Part shown: in pieces, positions 37,335 to 47,403 of the stretch
Numbering within the stretch: position 1 is the first letter of the stretch
Layout: the number at the start of each line of letters is the position of its first letter
NCBI GenBank assembly: GCA_973895155.1
Contig: OZ316893.1
Span: forward strand, 9,052,001 to 9,116,000
Source: Marsupella aquatica
Lineage: Eukaryota > Marchantiophyta
DNA length: 64,000 nt
Reading direction: 5' to 3'
Made by a program: the position numbers and the translations under genes
Notes under the pieces: generated by a model
The model's input: the letters and a program-made list of their open reading frames with translations, nothing else
Databases searched by the model: none
Told to the model about the DNA's origin: nothing

Positions 37335-37992
37335 TGTTAGATATTGCTCTAGTCTTGTGACTCATGAGCTAACCACAGTTAGTCTAACTCGGCTTAGGAC
37401 TTAGCTAATGTTAGCGGTAGTGTTGTTGTGCATATAGCCAGGGTTGATGCTAGACCCTAGGTGGAACTTAATCTCATTATTACGGAGCTAGTTGAGAGAT
37501 AGGGAGAGCTTGTGTTGTGGATGCTTGGTATGGCCGTTCGGCCCCTGGGGTCCTCACTTCTTTTCTTCCGACCCACCACGCGCGAATAAGTATAGGGTTT
37601 TTTTATTGGGTTTAGTGAAATACTTTTAAATTTTTGTTGAAGAACATTAGGGTTATTTTAATCCAATTTTGAGAATTATAAGAATCATAGAGTTTTTAAA
37701 AATCAAATATGGGAATATTCTTGGAATATTCTATTAAGTTAGGGGTTAAAAAATTCCTAAAAAAAGCTTTATTGACTTAACTTTTAGGGTGTTTATTCCC
37801 CCAAAACTTCAAGCGTGATATGGGACACCCCTTGGATTGAGGCCCCCGAGGTTCGGCCTAGAGTGCAGTAAAGCTCGTGTGTTCCCGTGGACGTAGCCTC
37901 ATGTGGAGGTGAACCACATATCTCTCTGTGTCGACTATTGTGCGTTGGATGATTCATGGGCTTGCCGTTGTCAGTGTCGTCTATGCTCAACA
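37335..37992 (+). repeat. 3' LTR, split by a MITE
   Basis: Positions 37335-37543 and 37859-37992 together with the single target copy rebuild a 343-bp LTR homologous to 31522-31864. It ends GCTCAACA, followed by the TGGGG target duplication. Confidence 0.95.
37544..37850. mobile_element. hAT-like MITE, copy 3, nested in the 3' LTR
   Basis: A 307-bp insertion with 8-bp target duplication GTTCGGCC at 37536-37543 and 37851-37858. Termini CCTGGGGTCCTCA and, reverse complemented, CTCGGGGGCCTCA form an imperfect inverted repeat. The interior is the reverse complement of the family seen at 30040 and 30637. It inserted after the retrotransposon. Confidence 0.88.
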
Positions 37993-37997
37993 TGGGG

Positions 37998-38827
37998 CTA
38001 TCCAAAGTAAATTTATAGTGCCCAAAAAAATGAGGTCTTCAGTCCAAATTTTGAGGGGCTATTATTTTCCATGATGCAATTTTTTAATTCTTATTAAGAG
38101 TTTCATTCTTTTCTCCATTCTTTCACACTTGAAAACAGACCCAAATTTGATGCAAGTTCAGATTTTACTTTCCTTACCAAGACCCAAATTTCATCCAAGC
38201 TTTCCAGTAGCAACTTGTCACATGGTAATGAGAACCCCTATACATGTTAACATTATTTAATACAAATATAAAATGGGGGACATGTTGATAATTAATTTTG
38301 TTTTGGGGGCACCTTAGCAATATTGGATAATTTGGGGGAGGCGTTAGTAAAAAGCTGTTTACTTTTTATCAGGAGACAAAAGGATAAAGGTCAAAATGCC
38401 CTTTCACTTCATGTGATGTGCATTATTTTTCATAAAGTTCAGAAATATACAAGGAGAAAAAAAAAATTGCACTGATTCAAGGTATCTGATTTCTCCATGC
38501 TGAGCTGGGATGACCTCAGTACTCCACGTTGGCAAGGGCCAGGGCGTTTGGCAAGGGACACCCTGTACATTGAACTTGGCCCTCAAGGGATTGTGGGCTC
38601 TGGATCTTTGGATTGTGAAGTCCTCATCCTCTGTTCAAAATCATGTCACAGAACTGAAGATAGGGAATCACAAACAGATAGAGGATCCAGGATTAGTATC
38701 GTCGATGAGGCAGCGAAGGACAGCTATGGCCTCGACGAAAATCATTCGATGAAGAGACTCATGAGCCCTGTATCAAATTAGTGATCTGTGCCAAAACACC
38801 CAAATCATCAGCTGCTGTACTATAGCT
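37998..38827. promoter_or_regulatory. Upstream region of TL29
   Basis: It lies between the copia element and the TL29 start, so it should hold the TL29 promoter and 5' UTR. A 94-codon frame at 38497-38781 has no recognisable feature. No specific promoter element is asserted. Confidence 0.35.
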
Positions 38828-39919
38828 ATGGCGCTCATGAATCCTTGCTTCGTGGGTTTTAAGGGTACTGCGTTGTCAGCTCAATTGGGTATCAATTCTA
38901 CCCAGCAAGCTTCGGGGGTGAGCTCCAATGTGAGCGGAGGAGCAGTCTCGTTGAGATCTCTCACTGTCAGGTGCGGTCATGGAGAAGAAAAGCAGCCCCT
39001 GCAGCAGCAAGGAGCGGTAGATAGAAGGGAAATGTTGAGGTTGGGCTCCGCCATTGTTGCTGGTTCCACATTGTCAACTCTGCTTCCGTTCAGGATTGAC
39101 GAGAGTGACGGAGGAGTAGCGAATGCAGCTGACCTTGTGCAGAGGCTCCAACGGGCAGACTTTCTGGGTAAGGTGAAGGACAAGCTGAGGAGCGCAGTGA
39201 AAGAGAACGAAGGCCTCGTTCCGGACTTGCTCAAGCTGGCTCTGAACGATGCCCTCACCTACGACAAGGCAACGAAGACGGGAGGAGCGAACGGGTCCAT
39301 TCGATTCGAGCTGGACAGGCCGGAGAATGCCGGACTGGGGAAGGCTGTGAAGTTCCTGGAAGGCGTCAAGGCGGAGATGGACGGGAGTTTGAGCAAATAT
39401 GGGCCCATTTCGTGGGCTGATTTGATCCACCTGGCTGCTCAGTCGGCTACGAAGCGCACATTCATTGAAGCTGCGATTCAGAAGTGCGGGGGCAAGGAGG
39501 AAAAGGGGCTACAGCTGTACACAGCCTACGGATCAAATGGGCAATGGGGACAATTTGATAAACAGCTGGGACGAGCAGATGCTACGGGGCCGGACCCAAA
39601 GGGCAGAGTTCCCATCTGGGACAAAGCATCTCCAGCTGAGATAAGTGCAAGATTTGCACAGCTTGGAATCAAGCCTCGGTATGTAGCCGCTCTGTCAGCT
39701 TTCTTGGGGCCTGATCAGGCTGTCACGGAATCGAAGCTCGCAGCTGACGAAGAATACGTTCCTTATGTGAGAAAGTACCAGGACAGTAGACGAACAGTGT
39801 CTCAAACGGATTATGAGGTGGATCTTATCAATACCTTTAGCAAGGTCAGTGTTCTTGGGCAAGCCATCAACTATGAGGCTTACACTTACAAGCCACCTCC
39901 AGTACGATTGAGGTTCTGA
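38828..39919 (+). CDS. TL29: Thylakoid lumen 29-kDa protein, ascorbate-peroxidase-like (TL29/APX4)
   Basis: 363 aa in one uninterrupted exon. Residues 1-~50 look like a chloroplast transit peptide. A twin-arginine lumenal signal follows: DRRE at 65-68, a hydrophobic stretch (LRLGSAIVAGSTLSTLL) and a probable cleavage after VANA near 100. The mature part is about 263 aa, near 29 kDa as the name implies. Hallmarks include LLKLALNDALTYDKATK, TGGANGSIRF, GPISWADLIHLA, QLYTAYGSNGQWG, AFLGPDQA and VSQTDYEVDLI. The fold is that of class I peroxidases, but catalytic Arg/His and the haem ligand motif are replaced, as known for TL29, so no peroxidase activity is expected. In Arabidopsis the protein associates with photosystem II in the lumen. 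Absence of introns is notable next to intron-rich genes and could mean a retrocopy, though the frame is intact. Confidence 0.95.
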   Translation: MALMNPCFVGFKGTALSAQLGINSTQQASGVSSNVSGGAVSLRSLTVRCGHGEEKQPLQQQGAVDRREMLRLGSAIVAGSTLSTLLPFRIDESDGGVANAADLVQRLQRADFLGKVKDKLRSAVKENEGLVPDLLKLALNDALTYDKATKTGGANGSIRFELDRPENAGLGKAVKFLEGVKAEMDGSLSKYGPISWADLIHLAAQSATKRTFIEAAIQKCGGKEEKGLQLYTAYGSNGQWGQFDKQLGRADATGPDPKGRVPIWDKASPAEISARFAQLGIKPRYVAALSAFLGPDQAVTESKLAADEEYVPYVRKYQDSRRTVSQTDYEVDLINTFSKVSVLGQAINYEAYTYKPPPVRLRF

Positions 39920-41369
39920 GAGAGCGGGACTGGCTGATGAACATGATGAGCTCCACGATTTGAATATTCTTTCGAATCATTTTTGGAAGGTGTATCATCT
40001 TATCACATTATATGCATGCCGTTGTAGTCGATTTTTATTGAATAACATCTTCATCCAGGCTTGCTTCTCCGTGACACCTGCTTCTACGTTCTGGCTCCAA
40101 CATTGTCTGTTGCTTGAGAACTTCCCTCTTGGGTTGAAAGTTGGCATGCTATTACGATGGCCACAAAACCGAGCGCATGACTTTGACTTCCCACCATTGC
40201 ACTCATTCTAAAGCCGGCATGAACCTGATTTTGTTAAAAAAGACCAGTTGTGCATTCAAGGTAGTTCAGTCGTGCTCACTGCTCCTTTGCCTTTGACACT
40301 CATGACTGTGAACTGTAACGTGGAAGACCAAGGTGTGTTGAATATGGCCCAGCACGTTTTCACTAACACGGAACCTGCTGTGAGTTCTTGAGTCAGAGCT
40401 TGTTAAGGTTTCTTGAATTATAGCAGATCTCAATTGATTGGACAGGAAGGCTGGGAGGTTGTGAATGGCCTGGTTCAATTTGCAAAAATTAGAAGAACAG
40501 GAGACCCTCGGAACTTCGACTCTTCATGTTTTGGCCCAGATTATTATTTAAAGGCTGCAAGGGTAAAACATGAGATCAATCCCTGTCTAGACAAAGAAAT
40601 CGTTACATGTTGCAATCCAGCTCACTTAGAAGCATTGTGCAAACTTCCTCTTCAAGGATCCTTTGATATTGAAGTCTTGTTCCAAATCATTAGTCATGGA
40701 GAGTGGAAATACAGCAAGTGAGAGTCTTCCCAGTCTACAGAACAAAACTCTTAAATGGCACATTACAGTTACATTCCTCACTTGTAGTCTAGAGTGCTTG
40801 CACATTATCAAATTATGGAACAAGTTGGAGTGGTGATGACCAATTTGATCACACGCAATTTCGGTTTGTCTTTTCCAATGCAGTTACACTGCTGTAGTGT
40901 GCCGCCCTTGGGGTCAGTTGTGCCTAGACATGGGTACAGTTTCCATTTGTTTAAGGTGGATTCTCTTTCCATCTACTCTGTCCTCAGTGTCTCTAACCAG
41001 GAAGAGGGGGCTATAATTTCTAAGGTTTGAGACCTTCTTAGCAGTTAGAGCCTTGGCTCCGTTGTTTTAAAAAGCGTTAAGCAGAGAGCATGTACTTAGA
41101 AACTTTTGTGGCTGCAAACTCGACGGAGAACTGTTGGAGCAGCTGTGAACCTTAGAATATTACTGGGCAGACCTACAAGCTAAGGCTCCGAAATGTAACA
41201 TAACATAACATAGCAACTGCGAAAATTTTGCTTCAGCAATTCTGTGGCTATAGCACCTCCAAGCTAAGTAACAAGGGATTGATTTAAAAACTGCCGGGAC
41301 GGACAAGAATGACTTCAAAACTAGTTATTGTAGTTTGTTAGACGTCAGTTTGAGCGTTCAGTTCATGTC
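39920..41369. other. TL29 3' side and intergenic DNA
   Basis: Probably includes the TL29 3' UTR. A frame at 40413-40721 (102 codons) and one at 40794-41030 were considered; neither has a recognised domain or clear splice partners. Confidence 0.35.
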
Positions 41370-41944
41370 TTACTGAACAAAAGATAACTTTACGTCAAAA
41401 TTTTGAACAGACAATTCAGCTTTAAGTGAAAAACTTCGCGAGCTCAGGATCTTACAGGATAGCAGACTTGGAAACGAACGACGAACAAAACGTAAGGGAA
41501 GCATGGAAACCAAAGTACTCAGCTCTATAACAAGATTGTAGGATGAACTCAAATGCCCAAACATCAGCGCTTTGTGGTGAGGCTGTTTTTCCTGAAGGCT
41601 AGTGCTCGTGACAGTGACTTCACGTAAATCCATTTTTAGTTGCACTCCCAACATGTAGCAGCTTAGTTTTTCTTCAGAGAAATTGCCATGGCTAGATCAT
41701 ATTGTTTTGAACTTGCTGCAAGAAATTCATAAATAGATGTTTGAAAGAGCGAATCCGGTAATCTAGGCTGATCGATTGACATACTTCCGAATGGACTTAA
41801 TGCCTCGTTGAGGACAGAGAGCTCTCCCTCAGCTACAATTGTGGACAGATAATCAATCGTACTTAAAGAGTACCGGTTGCATCCAATATGGTGTGTCAAG
41901 TCAATTTTTGGACATTGTAAGTCATGCTGTGGGAGCAACTGCAT
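41370..41944 (-). pseudogene. Possible kinase-like gene remnant
   Basis: Two adjacent minus-strand frames (41944-41663 and 41654-41370). Around 41540-41595, in a frame shifted from the first, SPQSADVWAFEFIL resembles subdomain IX of protein kinases (S-x-x-x-DVWAFG). The upstream frame (ending near 41663) looks protein-like over its last ~60 residues. The frame changes and the missing Gly after F argue for decay. It might instead be exons of a gene not resolved here. Confidence 0.3.
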
Positions 41945-42779
41945 AATAATTTGTCTGGGCAGTCTATGGGTGGGTTTGCCAATTCATCCAAGATCCATGA
42001 CTTCAGGTTCCATGACCTGATGTTCAAATTTGGCTAGAGAAATATTAAAGTCATCCAGATTTTTATCATACACGCCTCACAGCAAGTTGCTCGTTTATTA
42101 GTAAAGGTGGTGCCACGGAATAAATTCCCAAGACACCCGTGGCAAAAACCCACAAGAATTACAGAAGAAGTCTAGCTGTTGAGGCAAGAGGTAAATGAAC
42201 CGTTAGATTCATGTACCTAATCAAAGTAAAGTGATTTTTGATCGATTAGTCCTGAAAATAGCCGGCTAAGTGGTTAGCACTGCAAACTTAGATTTTCACT
42301 TGTATTCCTGTAGACTTGTAGATGACAAAATCATATCTTTCCCGAGATGCATTTGCATTATCTGCAATCAGTGCCCTTGGGTGCTAGGCCGAAGAGACAT
42401 GGCAGTCTAGTATAATCTTGAGTAGCGCTAGGACTTGTGACATCCAAAGAATTATGAGGGCAAATTTTCATTTTGTGCTTGTATGTTCTGTTGCTTTTCA
42501 TACACAGACACATGGCAAGGCTTCACTGACAAAAGCATACAACAAATACAGAAATTAATGTGTTTCTGTGATGAAATGGATAGATAATCAATCCTACTTG
42601 AGTGCCTCTACACACATTGGACATTTTTCTTCTTTCAGGTAGGATTGATGATACACACGCAATCTGAAATGCTCATAACACATGCTTAGAGATGTAACAT
42701 GCCAGTGTGGACATATCGGCATTGCATAACATGTGGGCCAGTGCCCATCTTTTCCACGCCCAACTCGTCACTCTCCCAT

Positions 42780-42945
42780 AGCTTGCACATTCCTTGCAAT
42801 CATGTTAGATTTGCCCACTCCTGGCAGCTTATGCTTCTTGGGCCATCATTCTTGCCTACCTTCATTCCTTGAAATCATGTTAGCCTCACCCTCGCCCACT
42901 CCTGGAAACTTCTGCTTGTTGGGTCATCTCTCTTATGTTTGACAA
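42780..42945. repeat. Imperfect ~75-bp tandem duplication
   Basis: The phrase ATTCCTTG(C/A)AATCATGTTAG followed by CCCACTCCTGG occurs twice, about 75 bp apart. Confidence 0.6.
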
Positions 42946-43117
42946 CACTGTCAAACTGCCAATAGGGCCACCTCACTTATGTTATTGCATGCAGCATATG
43001 GACATTGGGCTGCTATGTTATGAGATGCATCCATTATTCTCCCATGTGTCGTGAGCATTGGGCTAGTTCGTTATTAAATGTCTCTATGATTCCCCCATGT
43101 GTCCTGAAATGCTCGTG

Positions 43118-43430
43118 ACAATGCTTCCACGTGTTATCCACATGTGGTTCAAATGCTCATGGGTAAAATTCTTCCATGTATGTTATCAAACGCTCATCAC
43201 CAAGTTTTCCCATGTGTTATGCAGTGCTCATTACAATCTTCTGCCAAGTGTGTTGTGAAAATGTTCATTGTACAATGCTTCCACGTGTTATCCACATGTG
43301 GTTCAAATGCTCATGGGTAAAACTCTCCCATGTATGCTATCAAGCGCTCATCACCAAGGTATTTTCCCATGTGTTATAAAGTGCTCATTACAATCTTCTG
43401 CCGATATTGTGTTGTGAAATATTCATTGTA
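43118..43430. repeat. ~154-bp tandem duplication
   Basis: Units begin at 43118 and 43272 with ACAATGCTTCCACGTG and run in parallel with roughly 90% identity by eye; a stub of a third copy follows at ~43425. Confidence 0.85.
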
Positions 43431-43521
43431 CATGCTTCATAGGTCAATTCAAAGAGTAGTGGTCTAAAATTGCCAAATGTCTAGATTTCAGCCACCCAAT
43501 AGGGCATCTCAAATACAATGA

Positions 43522-43561
43522 ATTTCTTAGCATGACCTCATATTTCTTAGCATGACCTCAT
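43522..43561. repeat. Perfect 20-bp tandem duplication
   Basis: ATTTCTTAGCATGACCTCAT occurs twice without spacer. Confidence 0.95.
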
Positions 43562-44998
43562 GATGGAGTGTTGTGGCCCCAAGGCTACACCAAATGTGAG
43601 GCCCAACCAGTCATGTCTGAGAGTCATGACTAAAACAGAGGGCCAATTGTTATAGGAACAGGGCCCAATTCCAGTATATTCATTGACTCACAGTCACATG
43701 CCATGATCCCTCTCAAATCCGACTGCCCCACTATACGAAGTTCTGGTGCACTTGGGCAGACTGGACACCAGTGAGGTGGGTTTTCTTTTTAATAGTGGAG
43801 ACCCCCAATGGCCACAAAGTATAACCCCAGCTGTCCATGTTTGTTTACTTGTTTGTGCCAAAATTTATTTTGAAGCCCCACGAGTGCAACAGGTCCAATG
43901 CGTGTCATTCTTTGCTTGTGACAAAATCATGCGACACATTGACGTTTGCATTAGATGCAATGCGGAGCACGTGCCATAGTGCTCATATTCACGAGCGGCC
44001 GACATGCACGGCAACCGATCGATTATTAAGATGAATGAATCATAAGGCGATCGGAGAGACCACTCGTGCCTCGTGGCCTGGTTCTCTGAGGATTTTAGGC
44101 AGGATGTACTGTACTCCACAACCGAGAGTTCGATGTTCGGGTCAACCTTTCCTGCGTGGGCGATGCTGTGCTATCATTAGGCTTGGACAGTGTTAAGTAT
44201 AAGCTTCAGATAAATTCTCCGAACAAATCGAAGTATCCTAAAAGACAACTGTACAATGGACCCCATGCTGAGCAGGTCTCAATGCTTCCTGCGTGGACAT
44301 CGCTACCGTATGCTAGCTCTTACAAAAAATTCAACGTAAAGTATGGAATGTGACGGAGCTCATAACGTGCTCAGTATGTGCCGCATAACGCTCCGATTGA
44401 TTGATGCCGAGAATCAATCAATCGCAACCGGAATCAACGCGAGGTTCATGCTGCATCCACCAAGTCCGCGAAGTCGTGATCTATTCACAGCTCACCTCAG
44501 CCCAAAAGGACTTCGCAGCACACGAGCCAATTGGAACATTAACTTTGGGCTCTAATGACGGCACAGAAGAGTGACTGTAGCAACGACACTTTGAATAGGT
44601 AGAAATTGACCCAACAGAAAACTGAATTTGGACCAGGTTGACACATGCATGCAGACCACATGCAGACCACAGAATTGCAATTCTCATAGCTCTCATTTTC
44701 ATATTGACGTTCTTGAAACGCTTCAATATAAACTAGAAATATGCTCTCTTCTAAGAAAGGGGTGACCCCTGTATCCCGTATGTACAAATTGGCAAGGTCA
44801 TTTATCCGCAGAAAAAAGCTTTCTCAGACGAAAAAAACTGCGAATAGTGGAAGCACTGTCACTACAATACAACTACCTAATAATTTAACCAGATCTCCCT
44901 TCTAAAAGGGATGAGGAGGTCATCAGGTGAACCCTCAATCCGAGAGAAAAAAAATTGGCCTCCTCATCCTTCTCAGAAGAAAGACAAAAATCTCCTTA
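43562..44998. other. Intergenic, 3' side of BBX
   Basis: No supported gene; short frames on both strands lack domains. The right end should contain the BBX 3' UTR. Confidence 0.35.
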
Positions 44999-46225
44999 CT
45001 ATTGTCTCCTCCTTTTTGACACAGGAGGTGAGGCCGGAGCAGAGTGATAGCCGATGTCCGGCACAACAAATCCATCATCATAGTCTGGGACGCTGTAATC
45101 CTGCAACCCTTTTCCTTTCATGGCAGCTGACCCTCTTGCCATTCCCATAGAAGTCGGAGCAGCCATCGACGGGACCTGGTGAAAGTCTTCGATGGCCCTA
45201 AGCTCGTCCGCCAGACTGAATGGAGACCAATCGAAATGATTCCCAAACATCTCGTTGTCAACCTGAAAAGACCGCCGTCAGTGTATATCAAATGACAAGT
45301 AGCTTTAAAGTCAATCCAGATGACACACTCATGCACCAACGGATTCCCAAACATCTATCGTCAACCACTCGAGAATGCAGCCCATCTCAGATGACAAAAA
45401 GATTTAAACCCAGACCAATGGACACACTCTGCACCAAAGGATTCCTACAGATCTTCTCGTTAACATGTGAGAATGCAGTTCATTTCAAATGACAAGTAGC
45501 TCGGAACTCAAGACACCCACTGCACCCAACAACCCACGTACCTTGGAGGAAGCCACATCACCAAAGCTGTACCCGGAGATATTAGGAATACCCAAAAACT
45601 CCTCAACTCCGATAGAATAGTCGAACTCCTGGGCTGCTTGGCCAGTTCCGTTAACATTTGAAACCTGTGCACCTACGCTGTATGCATCCCCGACACGGTT
45701 CGCAGTAGAAGCGGGGTGGTTGTTGGTCATGCCCATCGACCTCGAGGCGTAGGATGGCACACTAGGACCCGAGTGCACGCTGGAGTTCAATGCGGGAGGA
45801 TGGGTTGGAGTCTGATGCGGCACCGCCGTCCAATTTGAACTCGGACTCGGAACGGTCAAGACCTGAGCGGTGGCCATGGACGGGCGTACCAGCGTATCCC
45901 TCTGCGCAGTGCTGCCATACAGTGACGAGGAGGGAGCATGACGACCCCCTCCTCCTCCCAACTCCACTCCACTAGCAACCTCACTACTGCTGCTGCTCAC
46001 CGCAGACGAGGTGGCCTCTCCGTTGTTGTTATGCGGTAGAGCTTCAAGTCCCGCTTTGGCACCTGTCACGAAGAGCCTCTGATGCTTCTTTGCCAACTCC
46101 GTCTTGCCGTGCACTGACACATCACAATCTCTACACAGGAGAGCCCGATCCGAGACGCAGAAGAAATAGGCCGCTTTCTCCTGCACGCAGAGAAACCATC
46201 AACATTACATCAGGTTCAGGTTCCA

Positions 46226-46280
<55 letters not shown>

Positions 46281-46484
46281 CATCGAAAAGAGAGCAAGAC
46301 CTACCTTGCAGATGTCGCACATAGGAGCGGCGACCGGCTGGAGAAGCTCGACACGCTGGTGCTTGATGGCGAGCTTGTTGGCGCCATGGATTTTGATGTC
46401 ACAATCACCGCAGAGAGCCGCTTCGTCTGCACAGCAGATGACCGAAGCCGGCTTCTTCTCACAGCTATCGCACTGAATCTTCAT
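44999..46484 (-). CDS. Double B-box zinc finger transcriptional regulator (BBX, STO/class IV type)
   Basis: Nuclear regulator of light signalling by family. Exons 46484-46305, 46180-45542 and 45262-44999, all GT-AG and phase 0, give 360 aa. The start is set by the conserved MKIQCD; an upstream in-frame ATG at 46520 would add 12 residues. B-box 1 is residues ~5-47 (CDSCEKKPASVICCADEAALC, then CDIKIHGANK) and B-box 2 ~56-97 (CDIC, CVSDRALLCRDCDVSVHG, KKHQRL); zinc ligands are present in both. Exon 1 ends inside B-box 2. There is no CCT domain. The middle is Ser/Pro/Asn-rich. Exon 3 encodes DWSPFSLADELRAIEDF and, at ~340-344, VPDIG preceded by acidic residues (DYDDGFV), matching the COP1-binding VP motif; the tail SKRRRQ may be a nuclear signal. 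COP1 binding is inferred. Confidence 0.92.
45241..45505. repeat. Degenerate ~100-bp tandem repeat at BBX exon 3 acceptor
   Basis: About 2.6 units begin near 45241, 45345 and 45443 (periods 104 and 98). On the coding strand each unit contains a copy of the exon 3 start (GAGATGTTTGGGAATC in the true exon, decayed in the other two) plus about 75 bp of intron. In the extra copies the AG just before the exon is lost, so they are decoys rather than usable acceptors. Confidence 0.8.
46229..46278. repeat. (CT)25 microsatellite in BBX intron 1
   Basis: About 25 CT units on the plus strand, read as GA on the BBX transcript, lying in the 124-bp intron 46181-46304. Confidence 0.95.
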
Positions 46485-46860
46485 GCCTACGCTCACCCGT
46501 CGCTCCGTCCTCGTCTCCAAACGAAAGCTTCGTCCCCTGTTTCACTCCGGATGAGAAAAAACCATGACTGTCTCGACGAACAATGGTGAGAAATGGGAAT
46601 CCCAAGTGGGCAAAATCGTCGAGAGGTCGCGAGGAAGGGATTGTATCCACTCTCGTTCATCCACTCGTGTGCTCACGGAATCGATCGATGATGTCTGGAG
46701 GAACGAAAGAAGCGGCGAGACAGAGCGAGAGACAGAGGGCGACCTTTCGGGAAAGGAGGAGAACATCATGACCCTGGATATTTATGTTTTGTGTGGCTGG
46801 CAATCTGGCGTGCTTCCTGCCCCCCGGTAAACAGAGAAGCGGCAGCTGTGCCGGAGCGGA
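46485..46860 (-). promoter_or_regulatory. BBX 5' UTR and proximal promoter
   Basis: Lies directly upstream of the BBX start codon. No specific element is asserted. Confidence 0.35.
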
Positions 46861-47403
46861 GCATTTCCCGGGCGTCATCTTGCACAAACTCATCAAACAA
46901 TTACAGGCGTCAAAAAATCGTTCTTTCCCCCTTTTTTTTCACTCGGGCACCATTCATTTCTTCTCGAGAGATACTTATGCTGATGAGTGATCCAGACCAT
47001 TCATCGACCTTAAATCAGCCTACCCAAAATAAGCATTTCCCTGGCGTCATCTTTCACAAACTCACCAAACAATTACAGGCGTCTTAAAACCGTTCTTTCC
47101 CCTTTTTTCACTCGGGCCGATTCATTCCTTCTCGAGAGATACTATACTAGATGGAGCCCATGAGTGATCCAGACCATTCATGGACCTTAAATCAGCCTAC
47201 CCAACACCTGTGCTGGGTCAGAGCATTTTCCAGGCGTCATTCATTCACAAACTCATAAAACAATTACAGGCTTCTCAAAAACCACTTTTTCCCCTTTTTT
47301 CACTCAGGCACCATTCATTTCTTCTCCAGAGATACTTGATATTTGATAGGCCCCATGAATGATCCAGACCATTCATAGACCTTAAATCAACCTACCCAAA
47401 ACA
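46861..47403. repeat. Three-copy 170-190-bp tandem repeat upstream of BBX
   Basis: Units start at 46861, 47033 and 47223 (periods 172 and 190) with GCATTT(C/T)CC.GGCGTCAT. Each contains CAAACTCA.(C/A)AAACAATTACAGGC, a pyrimidine run (TTTCCCCTTTTTTCACTC), TTCTC.AGAGATACT and a GATCCAGACCATTCAT block. They begin about 380 bp upstream of the BBX ATG. Confidence 0.9.

Larger units (their letters stand above)
31522..37992 (+). mobile_element. Ty1-copia LTR retrotransposon, decayed
   Basis: The element is complete in structure. It has a 343-bp 5' LTR (TGTTAG...CAACA), a tRNA-Met primer-binding site, gag and pol in copia order (protease, integrase, reverse transcriptase, RNase H), a purine tract and a 3' LTR. 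The 5-bp target duplication TGGGG lies at 31517-31521 and 37993-37997. The 3' LTR is interrupted by a 307-bp MITE; with that and its 8-bp duplication removed it is exactly 343 bp. By eye the LTRs differ at about 20 positions (~6%), mostly transitions. Stops and frameshifts throughout the coding part make it non-autonomous. Confidence 0.95.

Noticed and set aside
42255-42310. tRNA-like stretch (GGCTAAGTGGTTAGCACTGC)
   Set aside because: It resembles an A box, but no B box (GGTTCRANNCC) or cloverleaf pairing follows.
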